Below, piece by piece: positions 17,589 to 28,432 of a stretch of 64,000 bases of DNA. The notes below the pieces were generated by a model. The model did no database searches, was not told the origin of the DNA, and worked only from the letters and a program-made list of their open reading frames with translations. The stretch is from Burkholderiales bacterium (GTDB lineage: Bacteria; Pseudomonadota; Gammaproteobacteria; Burkholderiales; Methylophilaceae): assembly GCA_030831475.1 (NCBI GenBank), contig JAURKY010000008.1, positions 174,829-238,828 of the forward strand, written 5' to 3'. Each line of letters opens with the position of its first letter. Within the stretch, counting starts at the first letter, position 1. The translations under genes were made by a program, and so were the position numbers.

Positions 17589-18223
17589 TGGCTGAGATAA
17601 AGAGTCAAAGTCAGTTTAGCGCGAATAATCTTGGCTACGTTCCTATGGTTATTGAGCAAAGTGGAAGAGGTGAGCGTGCTTATGACATTTATTCTAGGTT
17701 ACTCAAAGAGAGAGTTATTTTTCTTGTGGGCCCCATTGATGATATGACAGCTAACGTTGTCGTAGCTCAGATGTTGTTCCTTGAGGCTGAAAACCCTGAT
17801 AAAGATATTTCTCTATACATCAATTCTCCAGGCGGCTCAGTAACTGCTGGTATGGCTATTTATGACACAATGCAGTTTATTAAGCCTGATGTTAGTACGC
17901 TTTGTATCGGACAAGCAGCCAGCATGGGAGCCTTGCTTTTAACTGCTGGTGCTAAGAATAAGAGGTTTTGTCTTCCAAATTCAAGAATTATGATTCATCA
18001 ACCTTTGGGTGGATTTCAAGGGCAAGCTTCTGATATCGAGATCCATGCAAAAGAAATACTTTACCTCAAACAAAAACTGAACGAAATATTATCCAAACAT
18101 ACAGGGCAACCGCTTGAAAAAATTGCTATAGACACAGACAGAGATAACTTTATGAGTGCTGATTTGGCACTTGACTATGGCATGGTCGATCAGGTGATTG
18201 ATAATCGTAAAGATGTTAAATAA
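17588..18223 (+). CDS. clpP: ATP-dependent Clp protease proteolytic subunit
   Basis: Tetradecameric serine protease that degrades substrates delivered by ClpX. 211 aa. Catalytic Ser112 in GQAASMGA (108-115) and His137 in [10 protein letters not shown], with oxyanion Gly residues in [11 protein letters not shown] (79-89). A short N-terminal propeptide is likely. Translationally coupled to tig and 11 bp ahead of clpX. Confidence 0.98.
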   Translation: MAEIKSQSQFSANNLGYVPMVIEQSGRGERAYDIYSRLLKERVIFLVGPIDDMTANVVVAQMLFLEAENPDKDISLYINSPGGSVTAGMAIYDTMQFIKPDVSTLCIGQAASMGALLLTAGAKNKRFCLPNSRIMIHQPLGGFQGQASDIEIHAKEILYLKQKLNEILSKHTGQPLEKIAIDTDRDNFMSADLALDYGMVDQVIDNRKDVK

Positions 18224-18234
18224 ATATTTCACTT

Positions 18235-19506
18235 ATGGCTGATAAAGATAAAGAAAAGTCGCTGTTTTGTTCCTTTTGCGGCAAAAATCAATCAGAAGTC
18301 AAAAAACTGATTGCGGGTCCTTCTGTTTTTATTTGTGATGAATGCGTTGATCTTTGTAATGACATTATTACGGAAGAGTCAAAACAGATTGAGGAGAAAA
18401 ACCTTGATTCGTCTATTAATTTACTATCCCCCAAACAGATTTTAGATAAATTAAGTGAGTATGTGATCGGTCAAGAAGAGGCTAAAAAAAGTCTTGCTGT
18501 AGCGGTCTATAATCACTACAAACGCTTGAGTAGCTCTGATATTGATACTGAATTTTCTGATGTAACCATTGCGAAGAGTAATATCCTCTTTATTGGCCCT
18601 ACGGGTTCTGGTAAAACGCTACTTGCCCAAACCTTGGCAGAGTTATTACAAGTACCCTTTGTCATTGCTGATGCAACATCACTCACTGAGGCTGGTTATG
18701 TGGGCGAAGATGTTGAAAATATTATGCAAAAATTGCTGCAAAAGTGTGATTATGATGTTGAAAAAGCTCAAAAGGGAATTGTTTATATTGATGAGGTCGA
18801 CAAGATCTCACGTAAGTCAGATAATCCCTCCATTACTAGAGATGTGTCAGGAGAGGGTGTTCAACAAGCTCTCCTCAAATTAATTGAGGGCACCACTGCC
18901 TCAGTACCTCCACAGGGCGGTAGAAAGCATCCTAACCAGGAATTTGTTCAGATAGATACGACAAATATTTTGTTTATTTGTGGTGGAGCTTTTGATGGAT
19001 TAGAAAAAATAATTCAAACTAGGACAGAAAAAAGTAGTATTGGTTTTAGTGCTTCTGTCCTTAATAAGTCTAATTTTACCCAAGTCGATAGCTTGTTTAA
19101 ATATGTCGAGCCTGAAGATTTAATGAAATTTGGGTTGATACCAGAGTTTCTTGGTAGATTACCTGTTATATCAACGCTGGAATCACTGGATAAAAAAGCT
19201 TTGATTTCTATATTAACTGAGCCAAAAAATGCACTCGTCAAACAATATAAAAAACTTTTTATGATGGAGTCTATAGAGCTTGATTTCAGAGATGATGCCT
19301 TGGATGCAATTGCTGAAAAAGCGCTTGCTCGAAAATCGGGTGCCCGTGGTCTAAGATCGATATTAGAAAATGCTCTTAAACAAATCATGTTTGATTTGCC
19401 TAGCTATGAAAATCTTCAGAGAGTCGTTATTGACAAGAGTGTTATAAATAACAATAAAGAACCTTACTTAATATTCGCTAAAACAGAAAGTAAAAAAACA
19501 AGTTAA
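18235..19506 (+). CDS. clpX: ClpX ATPase
   Basis: AAA+ unfoldase for ClpP. 423 aa: N-terminal C4 zinc finger (CSFCGKN...FICDEC), Walker A GPTGSGKT (about 119-126), Walker [10 protein letters not shown], sensor and arginine-finger regions, and the GYVGEDVE and RKHPNQEF pore-loop segments. The stop codon lies inside a hairpin-T tract that may reduce read-through towards lon. Confidence 0.98.
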   Translation: MADKDKEKSLFCSFCGKNQSEVKKLIAGPSVFICDECVDLCNDIITEESKQIEEKNLDSSINLLSPKQILDKLSEYVIGQEEAKKSLAVAVYNHYKRLSSSDIDTEFSDVTIAKSNILFIGPTGSGKTLLAQTLAELLQVPFVIADATSLTEAGYVGEDVENIMQKLLQKCDYDVEKAQKGIVYIDEVDKISRKSDNPSITRDVSGEGVQQALLKLIEGTTASVPPQGGRKHPNQEFVQIDTTNILFICGGAFDGLEKIIQTRTEKSSIGFSASVLNKSNFTQVDSLFKYVEPEDLMKFGLIPEFLGRLPVISTLESLDKKALISILTEPKNALVKQYKKLFMMESIELDFRDDALDAIAEKALARKSGARGLRSILENALKQIMFDLPSYENLQRVVIDKSVINNNKEPYLIFAKTESKKTS

Positions 19507-19525
19507 TAATTAACCTTGTTTTTTT
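19497..19525 (+). terminator. weak rho-independent terminator at the clpX stop
   Basis: AACAAG (19497-19502) pairs with CTTGTT (19515-19520), with an AT-rich inner stem (TTAAT/ATTAA) and seven T from 19519. The clpX stop codon lies in the hairpin, so ribosomes may interfere with folding and the element probably acts as a partial terminator before lon. Confidence 0.5.
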
Positions 19526-19576
19526 AGAAATCGTAACCATAATATAAATATATAAACTTGTAAGTCCAAAATAATT

Positions 19577-21976
19577 ATGAACTCATCAGACCATTTATTA
19601 ATACCTATGCTTCCTCTAAGGGATGTTGTGGTTTACCCACAATTAGTGATTCCTTTATTTGTTGGTAGAGATAAATCTATTAATGCGATAGAAAAGGCAA
19701 ATGGTTTAGACAAAAAAATCTTTCTCGTTGCGCAAAAATCTGCTGACAAGGATGAGCCTGAATTAACTGACCTCTATTCATCTGGAACCATTGCAAATAT
19801 TTTACAGATGTTAAAACTTCCTGATGGCACAGTTAAAGTGCTTGTAGAGGGAACAGATAGGGCAGAGATTGCACATTTTGATGATCAAGGTGATCATTGG
19901 ACTGCAAAGATAACAAAAATTAAATCTAATGAACGCAAAGACAAAAAAAGTCTAGCCCTTATGCGTTCTGTTTTTTCTCAGTTTGATCAGTATGTAAAGC
20001 TGAATAAAAAGATACCCCCTGAAATTCTTACCTCTTTAACCGGAATTAATGAACCTGGAAGGTTAGCTGATTCAATTGCTGCTAATTTGACCCTTAAGAT
20101 TGATCAGAAACAAAAGATCCTTGAGACCTATGATGTGAGGGAAAGACTCGAGATTTTGATGAATATTTTAGAGTCTGAGATAGATATTCTGCAGGTTGAG
20201 AAGAAAATTCGCGGCAGGGTTAAACGTCAGATGGAAAAATCTCAACGAGAATATTACTTAAATGAACAAGTGAAAGCCATTCAAAAAGAACTCGGTGAAT
20301 CGGATGAGGGCGCTGAACTTGATGACCTTGAGAGAAAAATAAAAGAAGCCAAAATGTCTGCAGAGGCTGAAGAGAAATGTTTTTCTGAACTACGAAAATT
20401 AAAAATGATGTCTCCTATGTCGGCCGAAGCCTCCGTGGTTCGCTCTTATATTGAAACTATCATTAATTTACCATGGAATAAAACGACCACAATTAATGAG
20501 AATCTTATTCAGGCCGAATCTAATTTAGAGGCTGATCATTTTGGCCTAGAAAAAGTTAAAGAGAGAATAGTTGAGTACTTAGCTGTGCAAAATCGTGTTG
20601 GTAAAATTAAAGCACCTATCTTATGTCTTGTTGGACCTCCGGGTGTGGGTAAAACTTCATTGGGTCAAAGCATTGCAAAAGCAGTCAATAGAAAATTTAT
20701 TAGGATGGCTTTAGGTGGAGTTCGTGATGAAGCTGAAATCAGAGGTCATCGAAGAACTTACATTGGTTCAATGCCAGGCAAGATCCTCCAAAACTTAACA
20801 AAAGTAGGTGTCAACAACCCACTTTTTTTGCTTGATGAAATAGATAAGATGGGACAAGATTTCAGGGGAGACCCCTCCTCTGCCTTGTTAGAAGTTTTAG
20901 ACCCAGAACAAAATCATACTTTTTCTGACCATTATGCTGAGATTGAATATGATCTATCAGATGTCATGTTTGTGGCGACAGCTAATTCAATGAATATACC
21001 TGAGCCCCTCCTTGATCGAATGGAAATCATTCGACTTGCTGGCTACACAGAACAGGAAAAGTTAAATATCGCTACGAAATATTTACTTCCGAAACAATTG
21101 AAAAATAATGGATTAAAATCAAGCGAACTGAAAGTTACCGACAGTGCGATTAAATCCATTATTCAATTTTATACTAGGGAAGCAGGTGTTCGAAAACTCG
21201 AACAAGAAATCGCAAAGATTTGTAGGAAAGCTGTTAGGACAATCTCATCATCTAAAAAAATTAAAAATATTTCTGTGACCGCTAAAAATATTGCAGAATT
21301 TATTGGCGTTAAAATTTTTGATATTGGCTTGGCTGCGAAAAAAAATCAAATTGGTCAGGTCACAGGTCTCGCATGGACTCAGGTGGGTGGTGAGCTTTTA
21401 ACTATTGAAACTGTTTGTTTGTCAGGTAAGGGTAAAGCGATTCTCACAGGGAAACTGGGTGATGTGATGCAAGAGTCCATTCATGCTGCTTTAAGTGTTG
21501 TCAGAAGCCGTGCTAGAAAGTTTGGAATTGATGAAACATTTCATGAAAACAAAGATATCCATATTCATTTTCCAGAGGGTGCGACACCCAAAGATGGACC
21601 AAGTGCCGGTATAGGTATTACAACCTCAATTCTATCTTCCTTAACAGGAATACCTGTAAAAGCTGATGTAGCTATGACAGGTGAGATTACATTAAGGGGA
21701 GAAGTTCTTGCTATTGGAGGTTTGAAGGAAAAACTATTAGCTGCTCACCGTGGGAATATTAAGAAGGTTATTATTCCTGAGCAAAATGTAAAAGATTTGG
21801 TCGAAATATCTGATGAAATTAAGAAACAATTGGATATTATTCCGGTGAGGTGGATCGATGATGTTCTAGAGGTGGCATTAACGAGAAAACCTGAGCCAGT
21901 TAAAGCTCAGCCTAAATCTAAGCAAACTAAAAAACAAGAAAATATCCTCAGAGTAAATAAGTCTGTAAGGCATTAG
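19577..21976 (+). CDS. lon: Lon protease
   Basis: ATP-dependent serine protease for damaged and regulatory proteins. 799 aa: N-terminal LON substrate-binding domain (from MLPLRDVVVYP, 11-21), AAA+ domain with Walker A GPPGVGKTS (about 356-364) and C-terminal protease domain with the Ser of PKDGPSAGIG and the Lys of GGLKEKLLAA forming the dyad. The C-terminal 30 residues are a Lys/Gln-rich tail. 70 bp after clpX in an AT-rich gap with several TATAAA-like boxes, so an independent promoter is possible. Confidence 0.98.
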   Translation: MNSSDHLLIPMLPLRDVVVYPQLVIPLFVGRDKSINAIEKANGLDKKIFLVAQKSADKDEPELTDLYSSGTIANILQMLKLPDGTVKVLVEGTDRAEIAHFDDQGDHWTAKITKIKSNERKDKKSLALMRSVFSQFDQYVKLNKKIPPEILTSLTGINEPGRLADSIAANLTLKIDQKQKILETYDVRERLEILMNILESEIDILQVEKKIRGRVKRQMEKSQREYYLNEQVKAIQKELGESDEGAELDDLERKIKEAKMSAEAEEKCFSELRKLKMMSPMSAEASVVRSYIETIINLPWNKTTTINENLIQAESNLEADHFGLEKVKERIVEYLAVQNRVGKIKAPILCLVGPPGVGKTSLGQSIAKAVNRKFIRMALGGVRDEAEIRGHRRTYIGSMPGKILQNLTKVGVNNPLFLLDEIDKMGQDFRGDPSSALLEVLDPEQNHTFSDHYAEIEYDLSDVMFVATANSMNIPEPLLDRMEIIRLAGYTEQEKLNIATKYLLPKQLKNNGLKSSELKVTDSAIKSIIQFYTREAGVRKLEQEIAKICRKAVRTISSSKKIKNISVTAKNIAEFIGVKIFDIGLAAKKNQIGQVTGLAWTQVGGELLTIETVCLSGKGKAILTGKLGDVMQESIHAALSVVRSRARKFGIDETFHENKDIHIHFPEGATPKDGPSAGIGITTSILSSLTGIPVKADVAMTGEITLRGEVLAIGGLKEKLLAAHRGNIKKVIIPEQNVKDLVEISDEIKKQLDIIPVRWIDDVLEVALTRKPEPVKAQPKSKQTKKQENILRVNKSVRH

Positions 21977-22044
21977 TAAATTCCTAATAATTACTAGCAT
22001 TGATTCGAACATTATTGTAGAATTTCGTGTTTATTTAAGCATTT

Positions 22045-22120
22045 GGGTGCTTAGCTCAGTTGGTAGAGCGTCGCCCTTACAAGGCGAATGTCGGCGGTTC
22101 GACCCCGTCAGCACCCACCA
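22045..22120 (+). tRNA. tRNA-Val (anticodon TAC)
   Basis: 76-nt tRNA: acceptor GGGTGCT/AGCACCC, D arm TAGCTCAGTTGGTAGAGC, anticodon stem-loop TCGCC CTTACAA GGCGA with TAC, T loop GTTCGACCC, encoded ACCA end. Seven bases separate it from tRNA-Asp, so both are on one transcript. Confidence 0.97.
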
Positions 22121-22127
22121 TGTATAG

Positions 22128-22204
22128 GGAGTGGTAGTTCAGTTGGTTAGAATACCGGCCTGTCACGCCGGGGGTCGCGGGTTCGAGTCCCGTCCACTCC
22201 GCCA
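22128..22204 (+). tRNA. tRNA-Asp (anticodon GTC)
   Basis: 77-nt tRNA: acceptor GGAGTGG/CCACTCC, anticodon loop CTGTCAC with GTC, T loop GTTCGAGTC, encoded GCCA end. Followed six bases later by a terminator. Confidence 0.97.
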
Positions 22205-22209
22205 TTCTT

Positions 22210-22237
22210 AGGCGAATACGTTATTCGCCTTTTTTTT
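22210..22237 (+). terminator. rho-independent terminator of the tRNA-Val/Asp transcript
   Basis: A perfect 9-bp stem AGGCGAATA / TATTCGCCT with a CGT loop, then seven T. Confidence 0.92.
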
Positions 22238-22294
22238 AATGAGAACCAAAGCCTATAAAAAGGGTCTTTTATAAAAGTTAGTTAAGTTTTTATT

Positions 22295-24169
22295 ATGCTT
22301 GAAAAAATAAGAAATTCTAAAGATTCTAAATTAGCCAAGGTTATCCTTGTCATTATCATTATCCCTTTTGCACTTTTTGGTATTGATTCATACCTAAGTT
22401 CAATCACCACCAATAATTATGTGGCAAAAGTAAATGGCCAAGAACTCTCGCTCCAGCAGTATCAAAGAACAGAGGATATCATTCGCCAACAAATGACTGA
22501 TGCCAATACCGATCCGGCTCTCTTTGAGAGTAATCAGTTTAGACAGGCGGTTGTTGATAATATGGTCTCAACAGAGTTAATAAGCCAAGCCATTAATGAT
22601 TATGGCTTTAGTATCAGTGACGAGCAGTTAAGGGATTACATTGTTGGCATGCCAGACTTTCAGGTGAATGGTAAGTTCTCTCAAGATAAATACGATGAGA
22701 TTGTGCGCTACAACAATATCTCTCCCAAGCAGCTCGAAGAAAAAATTCGTAATGACTTAGCAGGTCAACAAATAAGAGATTCTCTTAATAATTTAATTTA
22801 CACACCAGATGAAATTATTCAGCCATTAGTGAATTTAGCTTACCAAAAAAGGGATATTAGTCTCTACGAAATTTACCTTGATGATTACAAGGATAAGATT
22901 AAACCCACTGATGATCAAATGAAAAAATTTTATGAGGATAACAAAACCTCTTTTACAAGACCTGATCAGGTAAAAATAGAATTCATTATTTATTCAGTAG
23001 CAGGTCTTGTACCAAAGACTGTGATTACTGATGAAGAAGTCAAAGAGTTTTATGCTGCCAATAAAGATTCATTTCAATCAAATCAAGAGCGTAAAGCTAA
23101 GCATATCCTCTTTGCGTTTAAATCGGACATGTCAGAATCTGATAAAGCAAATCTTAAACAACAGGCTCAAAAAACATTAGAGGCAGTCAAAAAAGATCCC
23201 AAAACGTTTGAAGCTAAGGCAAAAGAATTATCACAAGACCCTGAGTCAGCTAAGAGAGGTGGGGACCTTGGTTTTTTTGCTCGCGGCGTCATGGTCAAAC
23301 CATTTGAGGATACTGTGTTTAACATGAATAAAGGAGACATCTCAGATATCGTCGAAACAGACTTTGGGTATCACATCATCATGTTGTCTGATATCCGTGG
23401 TGAAGAGGTAACTTTTGATTCATTAAAAGCTCAGATTAAAGGGCAAATGCTCTATGGTAAAGCTTTAGAAACGTATGCATCCAATGTAGATAGTTTTAGT
23501 AATGATGTGTATGAAAACTCTGATAATTTATCTTTTGCTGCCAAGAAATATGATTTAGAAATTCAGACCAGTGAATGGTTGTCTATTGATGATGCCAAAA
23601 GATTTTTTAATAACGATGCCTTTGCGAAATCAATTTTTAGCCCTAAGTCATTAGAATCTAAGCGAAATATCCCTGCGCTTGAGGTTTCAACTAACAATCT
23701 AGTTTCAGCGCGTGTGATTGAGTTCAGAGCCTCTGACCAAGAACCTTTTGCTGATGTTAAGAATAAAATTAATGATTTTTTAAAAAACCGTGACAGCCAA
23801 GAATTAATTATTAAGGATGGAAATCAATTGGTTGAAGATCTAAAAGCGGGCACTAAAAAAGTAAAGTGGCTTGATAACTTAACCATTGACAGAATCGACA
23901 AGCAAGGATTATCAGACAACCTGATTAATAAAATCTTTCAAATCAGCGCGGATTCATCGCCTTCCTATGCAGGTTTGTATGACCTTAAAGGAGAGTACTA
24001 CGTTATCAGATTAAATAAAGTCATTAATGATAAAGTTGATGATGAATTATCAGTGGATTTGTATCGCGAGGAATACGAAAAAGCTCTGAAAGCATCTGTG
24101 CAAGCAGCCTATATTGATGATCTTAAATCTTCTGCCGATATTGAAATTAATCAAATGTTATTCAATTAA
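22295..24169 (+). CDS. ppiD: periplasmic chaperone / peptidyl-prolyl isomerase PpiD (SurA-like)
   Basis: Inner-membrane anchored chaperone facing the periplasm, helping outer-membrane and secreted protein folding. 624 aa: one N-terminal TM helix ([19 protein letters not shown], about 16-34), a SurA-N-like helical region (40-190), and a parvulin domain (about 260-370) with [20 protein letters not shown] and [10 protein letters not shown], which are the usual parvulin signatures. It follows the tRNA pair as in many betaproteobacteria. Convergent with fabI, sharing 4 bases. Confidence 0.92.
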   Translation: MLEKIRNSKDSKLAKVILVIIIIPFALFGIDSYLSSITTNNYVAKVNGQELSLQQYQRTEDIIRQQMTDANTDPALFESNQFRQAVVDNMVSTELISQAINDYGFSISDEQLRDYIVGMPDFQVNGKFSQDKYDEIVRYNNISPKQLEEKIRNDLAGQQIRDSLNNLIYTPDEIIQPLVNLAYQKRDISLYEIYLDDYKDKIKPTDDQMKKFYEDNKTSFTRPDQVKIEFIIYSVAGLVPKTVITDEEVKEFYAANKDSFQSNQERKAKHILFAFKSDMSESDKANLKQQAQKTLEAVKKDPKTFEAKAKELSQDPESAKRGGDLGFFARGVMVKPFEDTVFNMNKGDISDIVETDFGYHIIMLSDIRGEEVTFDSLKAQIKGQMLYGKALETYASNVDSFSNDVYENSDNLSFAAKKYDLEIQTSEWLSIDDAKRFFNNDAFAKSIFSPKSLESKRNIPALEVSTNNLVSARVIEFRASDQEPFADVKNKINDFLKNRDSQELIIKDGNQLVEDLKAGTKKVKWLDNLTIDRIDKQGLSDNLINKIFQISADSSPSYAGLYDLKGEYYVIRLNKVINDKVDDELSVDLYREEYEKALKASVQAAYIDDLKSSADIEINQMLFN

Positions 24170-24948
24170 TCAATTGATCCTGCGGCAGTAATATTCATTC
24201 CGCCATCAACATACATAATTTCACCAGTAATACCTGAAGCTAAATCACTGCATAAAAAGGCAGCAGCATTACCAACCTCTTCAATCGTAACATTTCTTTT
24301 TAAGGCAGCATGTTTTTCATTAAAGGTATACATCTTATCAAAGTTAGCAATACCTGACGCCGCAAGTGTTTTGATTGGACCGGCTGATACAGCATTTACT
24401 CGGAGACCTTTGGGCCCTAGGCTATGCGACATGTATCTTACATTGGCCTCTAAACTCGCCTTAGCTAAACCCATCACATTGTAATTGGGCATGGTACGTT
24501 CTGCACCCAAATAACTAACGGTAAGCAAAGCACCATTCTCTTTTAGGTAAGGCAATGCTGCCTTGGCAAGCGCTGTAAAACTATAAGAGCTTATGTCATG
24601 AGCAATTTTAAAGTGTTCTCGACTTGTATTTTCAACAAAGTCACCATCAAGCGCATCTTTGGGTACGAAAGCAATGGAATGAATAAGAATATCGAATTTT
24701 GGCCAATGATTAGCTAAGTGCTTAAAAACATCATTGATCTGATTATCATCTGCGACATCACAGGGAAGCACAATAGTTGAGTCAAAGTCTGATGCAAGCT
24801 TTTCAACGCGACCTTGATGTTTTTCCATTTGGAAGGTGAAGGCTAATTCAGCTCCCTGATTCTTCATTGATTGTGCAATACCGTAGGCAATTGAACGATC
24901 GCTTAAAAGTCCTAGAATAAGAACTTTTTTATTTTCAAGAAATCCCAT
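24166..24948 (-). CDS. fabI: enoyl-ACP reductase (NADH)
   Basis: Last reductive step of the fatty-acid elongation cycle. 260 aa SDR-fold enzyme with the FabI features: N-terminal nucleotide loop [11 protein letters not shown] (13-23), HSIAF (90-94), and catalytic Tyr146 and Tyr156 with Lys163 (Y-x6-K). It ends the minus-strand run that starts with gloB and mltD and contains the ABC permeases. The start has an AAGAAAGAG leader. Confidence 0.96.
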   Translation of the reverse strand: MGFLENKKVLILGLLSDRSIAYGIAQSMKNQGAELAFTFQMEKHQGRVEKLASDFDSTIVLPCDVADDNQINDVFKHLANHWPKFDILIHSIAFVPKDALDGDFVENTSREHFKIAHDISSYSFTALAKAALPYLKENGALLTVSYLGAERTMPNYNVMGLAKASLEANVRYMSHSLGPKGLRVNAVSAGPIKTLAASGIANFDKMYTFNEKHAALKRNVTIEEVGNAAAFLCSDLASGITGEIMYVDGGMNITAAGSID

Positions 24949-24960
24949 GATAACTCTTTC

Positions 24961-25782
24961 TTATTTATTTTTATTTTTAGGATCCAAGATGTCTCTTAAT
25001 CCCTCCCCAAGCAAATTATAACCTAATACGGTAAATAAAATGGCAAGGCCTGGAAAAAGAGAGAGCCACCAGGCAAACTGTATATACTCTTTGCCATCCG
25101 TCAAAATATTTCCCCATGAAGCCGTAGGAGCTTGTACCCCCAAACCTAAAAAGCTTAATCCAGATTCAACTAATACCGCACTCGCAATGCCTAACACTGA
25201 GCTTACAATGACCGGGGTTAAGCTGTTAGGTAACAGATGGTGAAAAATAATTTTAAAGTCTGAAGCACCCATGGTTTCTGCTGCTAAAACAAATTCTCTT
25301 TGTCTTAAGCTGAAAAATTCTGCCCTTACTAAACGCGTGACACCCATCCATGAAGTTAATCCAATGACAATCATAATGTTCCATATGGAGGGTGTTAAAA
25401 ATGCGATTACAGCTAAAATAAGAAAGAAAGTTGGAATGGATAGCATGATATCAACGAGCCTCATAATTAAAGAGTCTACCCAGCCACGATAAAACCCTGC
25501 AACAGAGCCTAAAATAATACCTATTAAGGTTGCTATTCCCACAGCGACAAATCCTACTAAAAGTGAAATTCTTGCACCATAGAGCATTCTTGAAAAAACA
25601 TCACGACCGAGCCCATCAGTGCCCATAAGATGAGCAGGTGAGGGTTCAACCAAGATAGATTGAATATCAATATAATTTGGATCATAGGGAGCGAGTATGG
25701 GTGCAAAGAGCGCTAAAAAAAAGATTAATAAGATAATAATTAGGCCCGATAGAGCTAAAGGGTTTTTTAGGATTGCATTCAT
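24961..25782 (-). CDS. ABC transporter permease, OppC/DppC type
   Basis: Second inner-membrane permease of a peptide-class (SBP family 5) importer. 273 aa with about six TM helices. It has the N-terminal OppC-type segment (ALSGLIIILLIFFLALFAPILAPYDP) and the EAA loop AAETMGASDFKIIFHHLLPN that contacts an ATPase. I take ATG at 25782, which overlaps the upstream permease stop as ATGA, instead of a longer frame that runs back into that gene. No ATPase gene follows; fabI comes next. Confidence 0.9.
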   Translation of the reverse strand: MNAILKNPLALSGLIIILLIFFLALFAPILAPYDPNYIDIQSILVEPSPAHLMGTDGLGRDVFSRMLYGARISLLVGFVAVGIATLIGIILGSVAGFYRGWVDSLIMRLVDIMLSIPTFFLILAVIAFLTPSIWNIMIVIGLTSWMGVTRLVRAEFFSLRQREFVLAAETMGASDFKIIFHHLLPNSLTPVIVSSVLGIASAVLVESGLSFLGLGVQAPTASWGNILTDGKEYIQFAWWLSLFPGLAILFTVLGYNLLGEGLRDILDPKNKNK

Positions 25783-26798
25783 TGAATTAATCCTTTTCTG
25801 ACCCTCGGATCTGCCCATGCGTAGCCTAGATCAGCTAAAAGATTACCAATAAGGGTCAAAAAAGAACCAATGGTAAGGATGCCCATGATAACGGGGAAAT
25901 CTCTCATAAGCACGGCATCGTAAAATAGTTTCCCCATACCAGGGATTGCAAATATAGATTCTGCGATGACAGAACCCCCAATAAGCCCAGGAATGGAAAG
26001 GCCAACAATAGTAATGAGGGGTAAGATGGCATTTTTCAATGCATGAACAAAGACCACTCTTTTTTCATTGATACCTTTGGCCCTCGCTGTAGTAATAAAA
26101 TCTTGGTTTAATACCTCAAGCATTCCATTTCTAACATAAAGTGAAATTCCAGCAAGGCCGCTTAGAGAGGAGATAAATACAGGCAGCGCTAGATGCTTTA
26201 GAAGATCTAAAAATTGTGCCGTAGCGCTTAAATTAAGATAACCTGGGCTATGAAGCCCTGAAATAGGAAGCCATTGGTTAACAACCCCCGTCCAATACAT
26301 TAAAAGCAGAGCGAGCCAGAATCCTGGAATGGCAAAACCAATAAATACAAATAAAGTAATCGATCGATCCACCCAGGTGTTTTGTCTAACAGATGCAAGT
26401 GTCCCTAGTACGATAGAGATACTAAAAATAATTAAAATCCCAAGCAGATTAATCATGAGCGTTATGGGTAATGCTTCTTGAATCAGACCTTTGGTGATAT
26501 TCCCATTTTTATCTTTTTCCTGCCATAAAACAGGTCTTTGATGGGATGAAAAGGAATTACCAAAATCAAGCTTACTAATCCTTTGTAACCATAATCCATA
26601 CTGGACTATAACGGGTTTATCCAGGTTATATATCTCGCGTAACTTTTGCCTAGACTCCTCGGATGCTCTTGGATTGAAAGACGCCTCATTGGAAGTAATA
26701 TCGCCAGGTGCAAGGTGCATGATAAAAAAAGATATGAGGCTAATTCCAATGAGCATTGGAATCATCCATAAAATTCTCTTTAGTAAATACTTAAACAT
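25779..26798 (-). CDS. ABC transporter permease, OppB/DppB type
   Basis: First permease of the same importer. 339 aa, with the DppB hallmark N-terminus (LLKRILWMIPMLIGISLISFFIMHLAPGD), six TM helices and the EAA loop TTARAKGINEKRVVFVHALKNA. It begins one base after the binding-protein stop and is translationally coupled to the second permease. Confidence 0.93.
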   Translation of the reverse strand: MFKYLLKRILWMIPMLIGISLISFFIMHLAPGDITSNEASFNPRASEESRQKLREIYNLDKPVIVQYGLWLQRISKLDFGNSFSSHQRPVLWQEKDKNGNITKGLIQEALPITLMINLLGILIIFSISIVLGTLASVRQNTWVDRSITLFVFIGFAIPGFWLALLLMYWTGVVNQWLPISGLHSPGYLNLSATAQFLDLLKHLALPVFISSLSGLAGISLYVRNGMLEVLNQDFITTARAKGINEKRVVFVHALKNAILPLITIVGLSIPGLIGGSVIAESIFAIPGMGKLFYDAVLMRDFPVIMGILTIGSFLTLIGNLLADLGYAWADPRVRKGLIQ

Positions 26799-26799
26799 T

Positions 26800-28431
26800 T
26801 TAGTATGCTATCTCATTTCGCCTTAAAGACTTGGGTATAAACCATTCTTGGGTATTTTCATAGATCCCCGCTGGTGGTGCGGGAGACTTGATCCCTTGGA
26901 CACGCTTATTAATGGCTGATAAACCATAACCTGCAAAAAGGTATACAACCGGCGAGTCCTCGAGAAGAATTTTTGAGAATTCATGATAGATTTTCTCTCT
27001 CTTATCCAAATCTAACTCCCGACGCCCATTCTCAAGTAATTTATCCACTTCGTTATTTTTATACCCAATAAAATTAAATTGCCCCGGCCCTTGCTGAGAA
27101 GAATGCCAAATATTGTATTGATCAGGGTCAAGTGAGAGGCTCCATCCAAGCACGACAACACCAAATTCACCTGTTTTAATAAATCGATTAATAAAACTAG
27201 CCCATTCAATAACCCGGATATTGACATCAATACCAATCTCTTTAAGCCTTCTTTGAACTAATACGGCCGTCATCTCTCTTTGTTTGTTTTGGTTGGTGAG
27301 GATTTCAAATTCGAACTTTTTACCATGACGCTCTAAAAAACCATCTTTATTTTTAGTAAAACCCGCTTCATTTAACAATCGAAGAGCTTTTTCAGTATCG
27401 TAAGGGTATGGCTTCAAACTTTGATTATTCCATCGCGTGCCAGGCTTATAGGGGCTCGCTACAGGCTCACCAAGCCCTAAAAGCACTCCTTGGATAATTT
27501 CATCTTTATCGATCGCATAATTAATTGCTTGCCTTACACGGATATCATTAAAGGGTTCTTTATTTAAATTAAACCCAAGATAGGTGTAACCGTTACCTAA
27601 CTCTTTGTAGAGCGCAATTTTTTTCTTCAGGTCTTCTCGTGCTGGAAAAACACGTTGGTATTGAATAGGATTAATATTCATCAAATCAATATTGTCGGCA
27701 ATGAGCTCTAAAAACTGAGAGGAGGTATCGGGAATAATTCTTGATGTTAAGCGATTAATATTTGCCTCACCCTGGGTGCTCAAAGGATTTTTTTTAAGGC
27801 TAACTTGTTGACCACTGACCCACTGATCAAGTTGATAAAAGCTAGATCCTGTTGGCTTTCTCGAAAAAAAAGTATTATTGATATCTTCATTTTCTAACAA
27901 ATGTTTAGGCAAAATCTGTAGAGATGCCCATGTATCTAAAGCTGGAGCGTAATTTTCTTCGTATCTTACCGAAAAGGTTTGATCATCAATAACTCTTGCT
28001 TCTTTAACTAATAAATAATCTGACGAGTAGGGTGTGCGTGTATTAGGGTCCGTTACCAACTTCCAGGTAAAGTAAATATCATGACTAGTTAAAGGTTGAC
28101 CATCAGCCCATTTAAGATCGGGTTTAAGAGAAAATATAATTGTTTTTTGGTCATCGGATATTGACCATGATTGAGCTAATTCAGGCTCTAATTCTAAATT
28201 TTCATCATATTTAATGAGTGTATTGAAAATATTTCCTGCAATAGCAGAGGAGGCTGAATCACCAGCGATCATGGCAATGAGATTGCTAGGTTCACCAATC
28301 ATGGCATTAATGATTTCACCACCTAATTCTTTTTCATAAGATTTTTTATAATCAATATCTTGAGAAGAATTATTAGAGCAGCTTATTAAAAAAAATAAGG
28401 TTAAAAATGCAGCAAAATTTCTTAAAAACAT
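26800..28431 (-). CDS. ABC transporter substrate-binding lipoprotein, family 5
   Basis: Periplasmic ligand-binding lipoprotein for peptides or similar solutes. 543 aa from the ATG at 28431, which gives a proper lipoprotein signal (MFLRNFAAFLTLFFLISC, lipobox LISC) right after the mltD stop. SBP_bac_5 features: SWSISDDQKTIIFSLKPDLKWADGQPLT near 90-117 and VRQAINYAIDKDEII near 305. The ligand cannot be told from sequence. Its place directly downstream of a murein transglycosylase suggests cell-wall peptides as one candidate. Confidence 0.92.
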   Translation of the reverse strand: MFLRNFAAFLTLFFLISCSNNSSQDIDYKKSYEKELGGEIINAMIGEPSNLIAMIAGDSASSAIAGNIFNTLIKYDENLELEPELAQSWSISDDQKTIIFSLKPDLKWADGQPLTSHDIYFTWKLVTDPNTRTPYSSDYLLVKEARVIDDQTFSVRYEENYAPALDTWASLQILPKHLLENEDINNTFFSRKPTGSSFYQLDQWVSGQQVSLKKNPLSTQGEANINRLTSRIIPDTSSQFLELIADNIDLMNINPIQYQRVFPAREDLKKKIALYKELGNGYTYLGFNLNKEPFNDIRVRQAINYAIDKDEIIQGVLLGLGEPVASPYKPGTRWNNQSLKPYPYDTEKALRLLNEAGFTKNKDGFLERHGKKFEFEILTNQNKQREMTAVLVQRRLKEIGIDVNIRVIEWASFINRFIKTGEFGVVVLGWSLSLDPDQYNIWHSSQQGPGQFNFIGYKNNEVDKLLENGRRELDLDKREKIYHEFSKILLEDSPVVYLFAGYGLSAINKRVQGIKSPAPPAGIYENTQEWFIPKSLRRNEIAY

Positions 28432-28432
28432 T

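Noticed and set aside
18569-19388. Open frames of 104 and 124 codons inside clpX on both strands
   Set aside because: Shadows of a fully conserved clpX; no independent signals.
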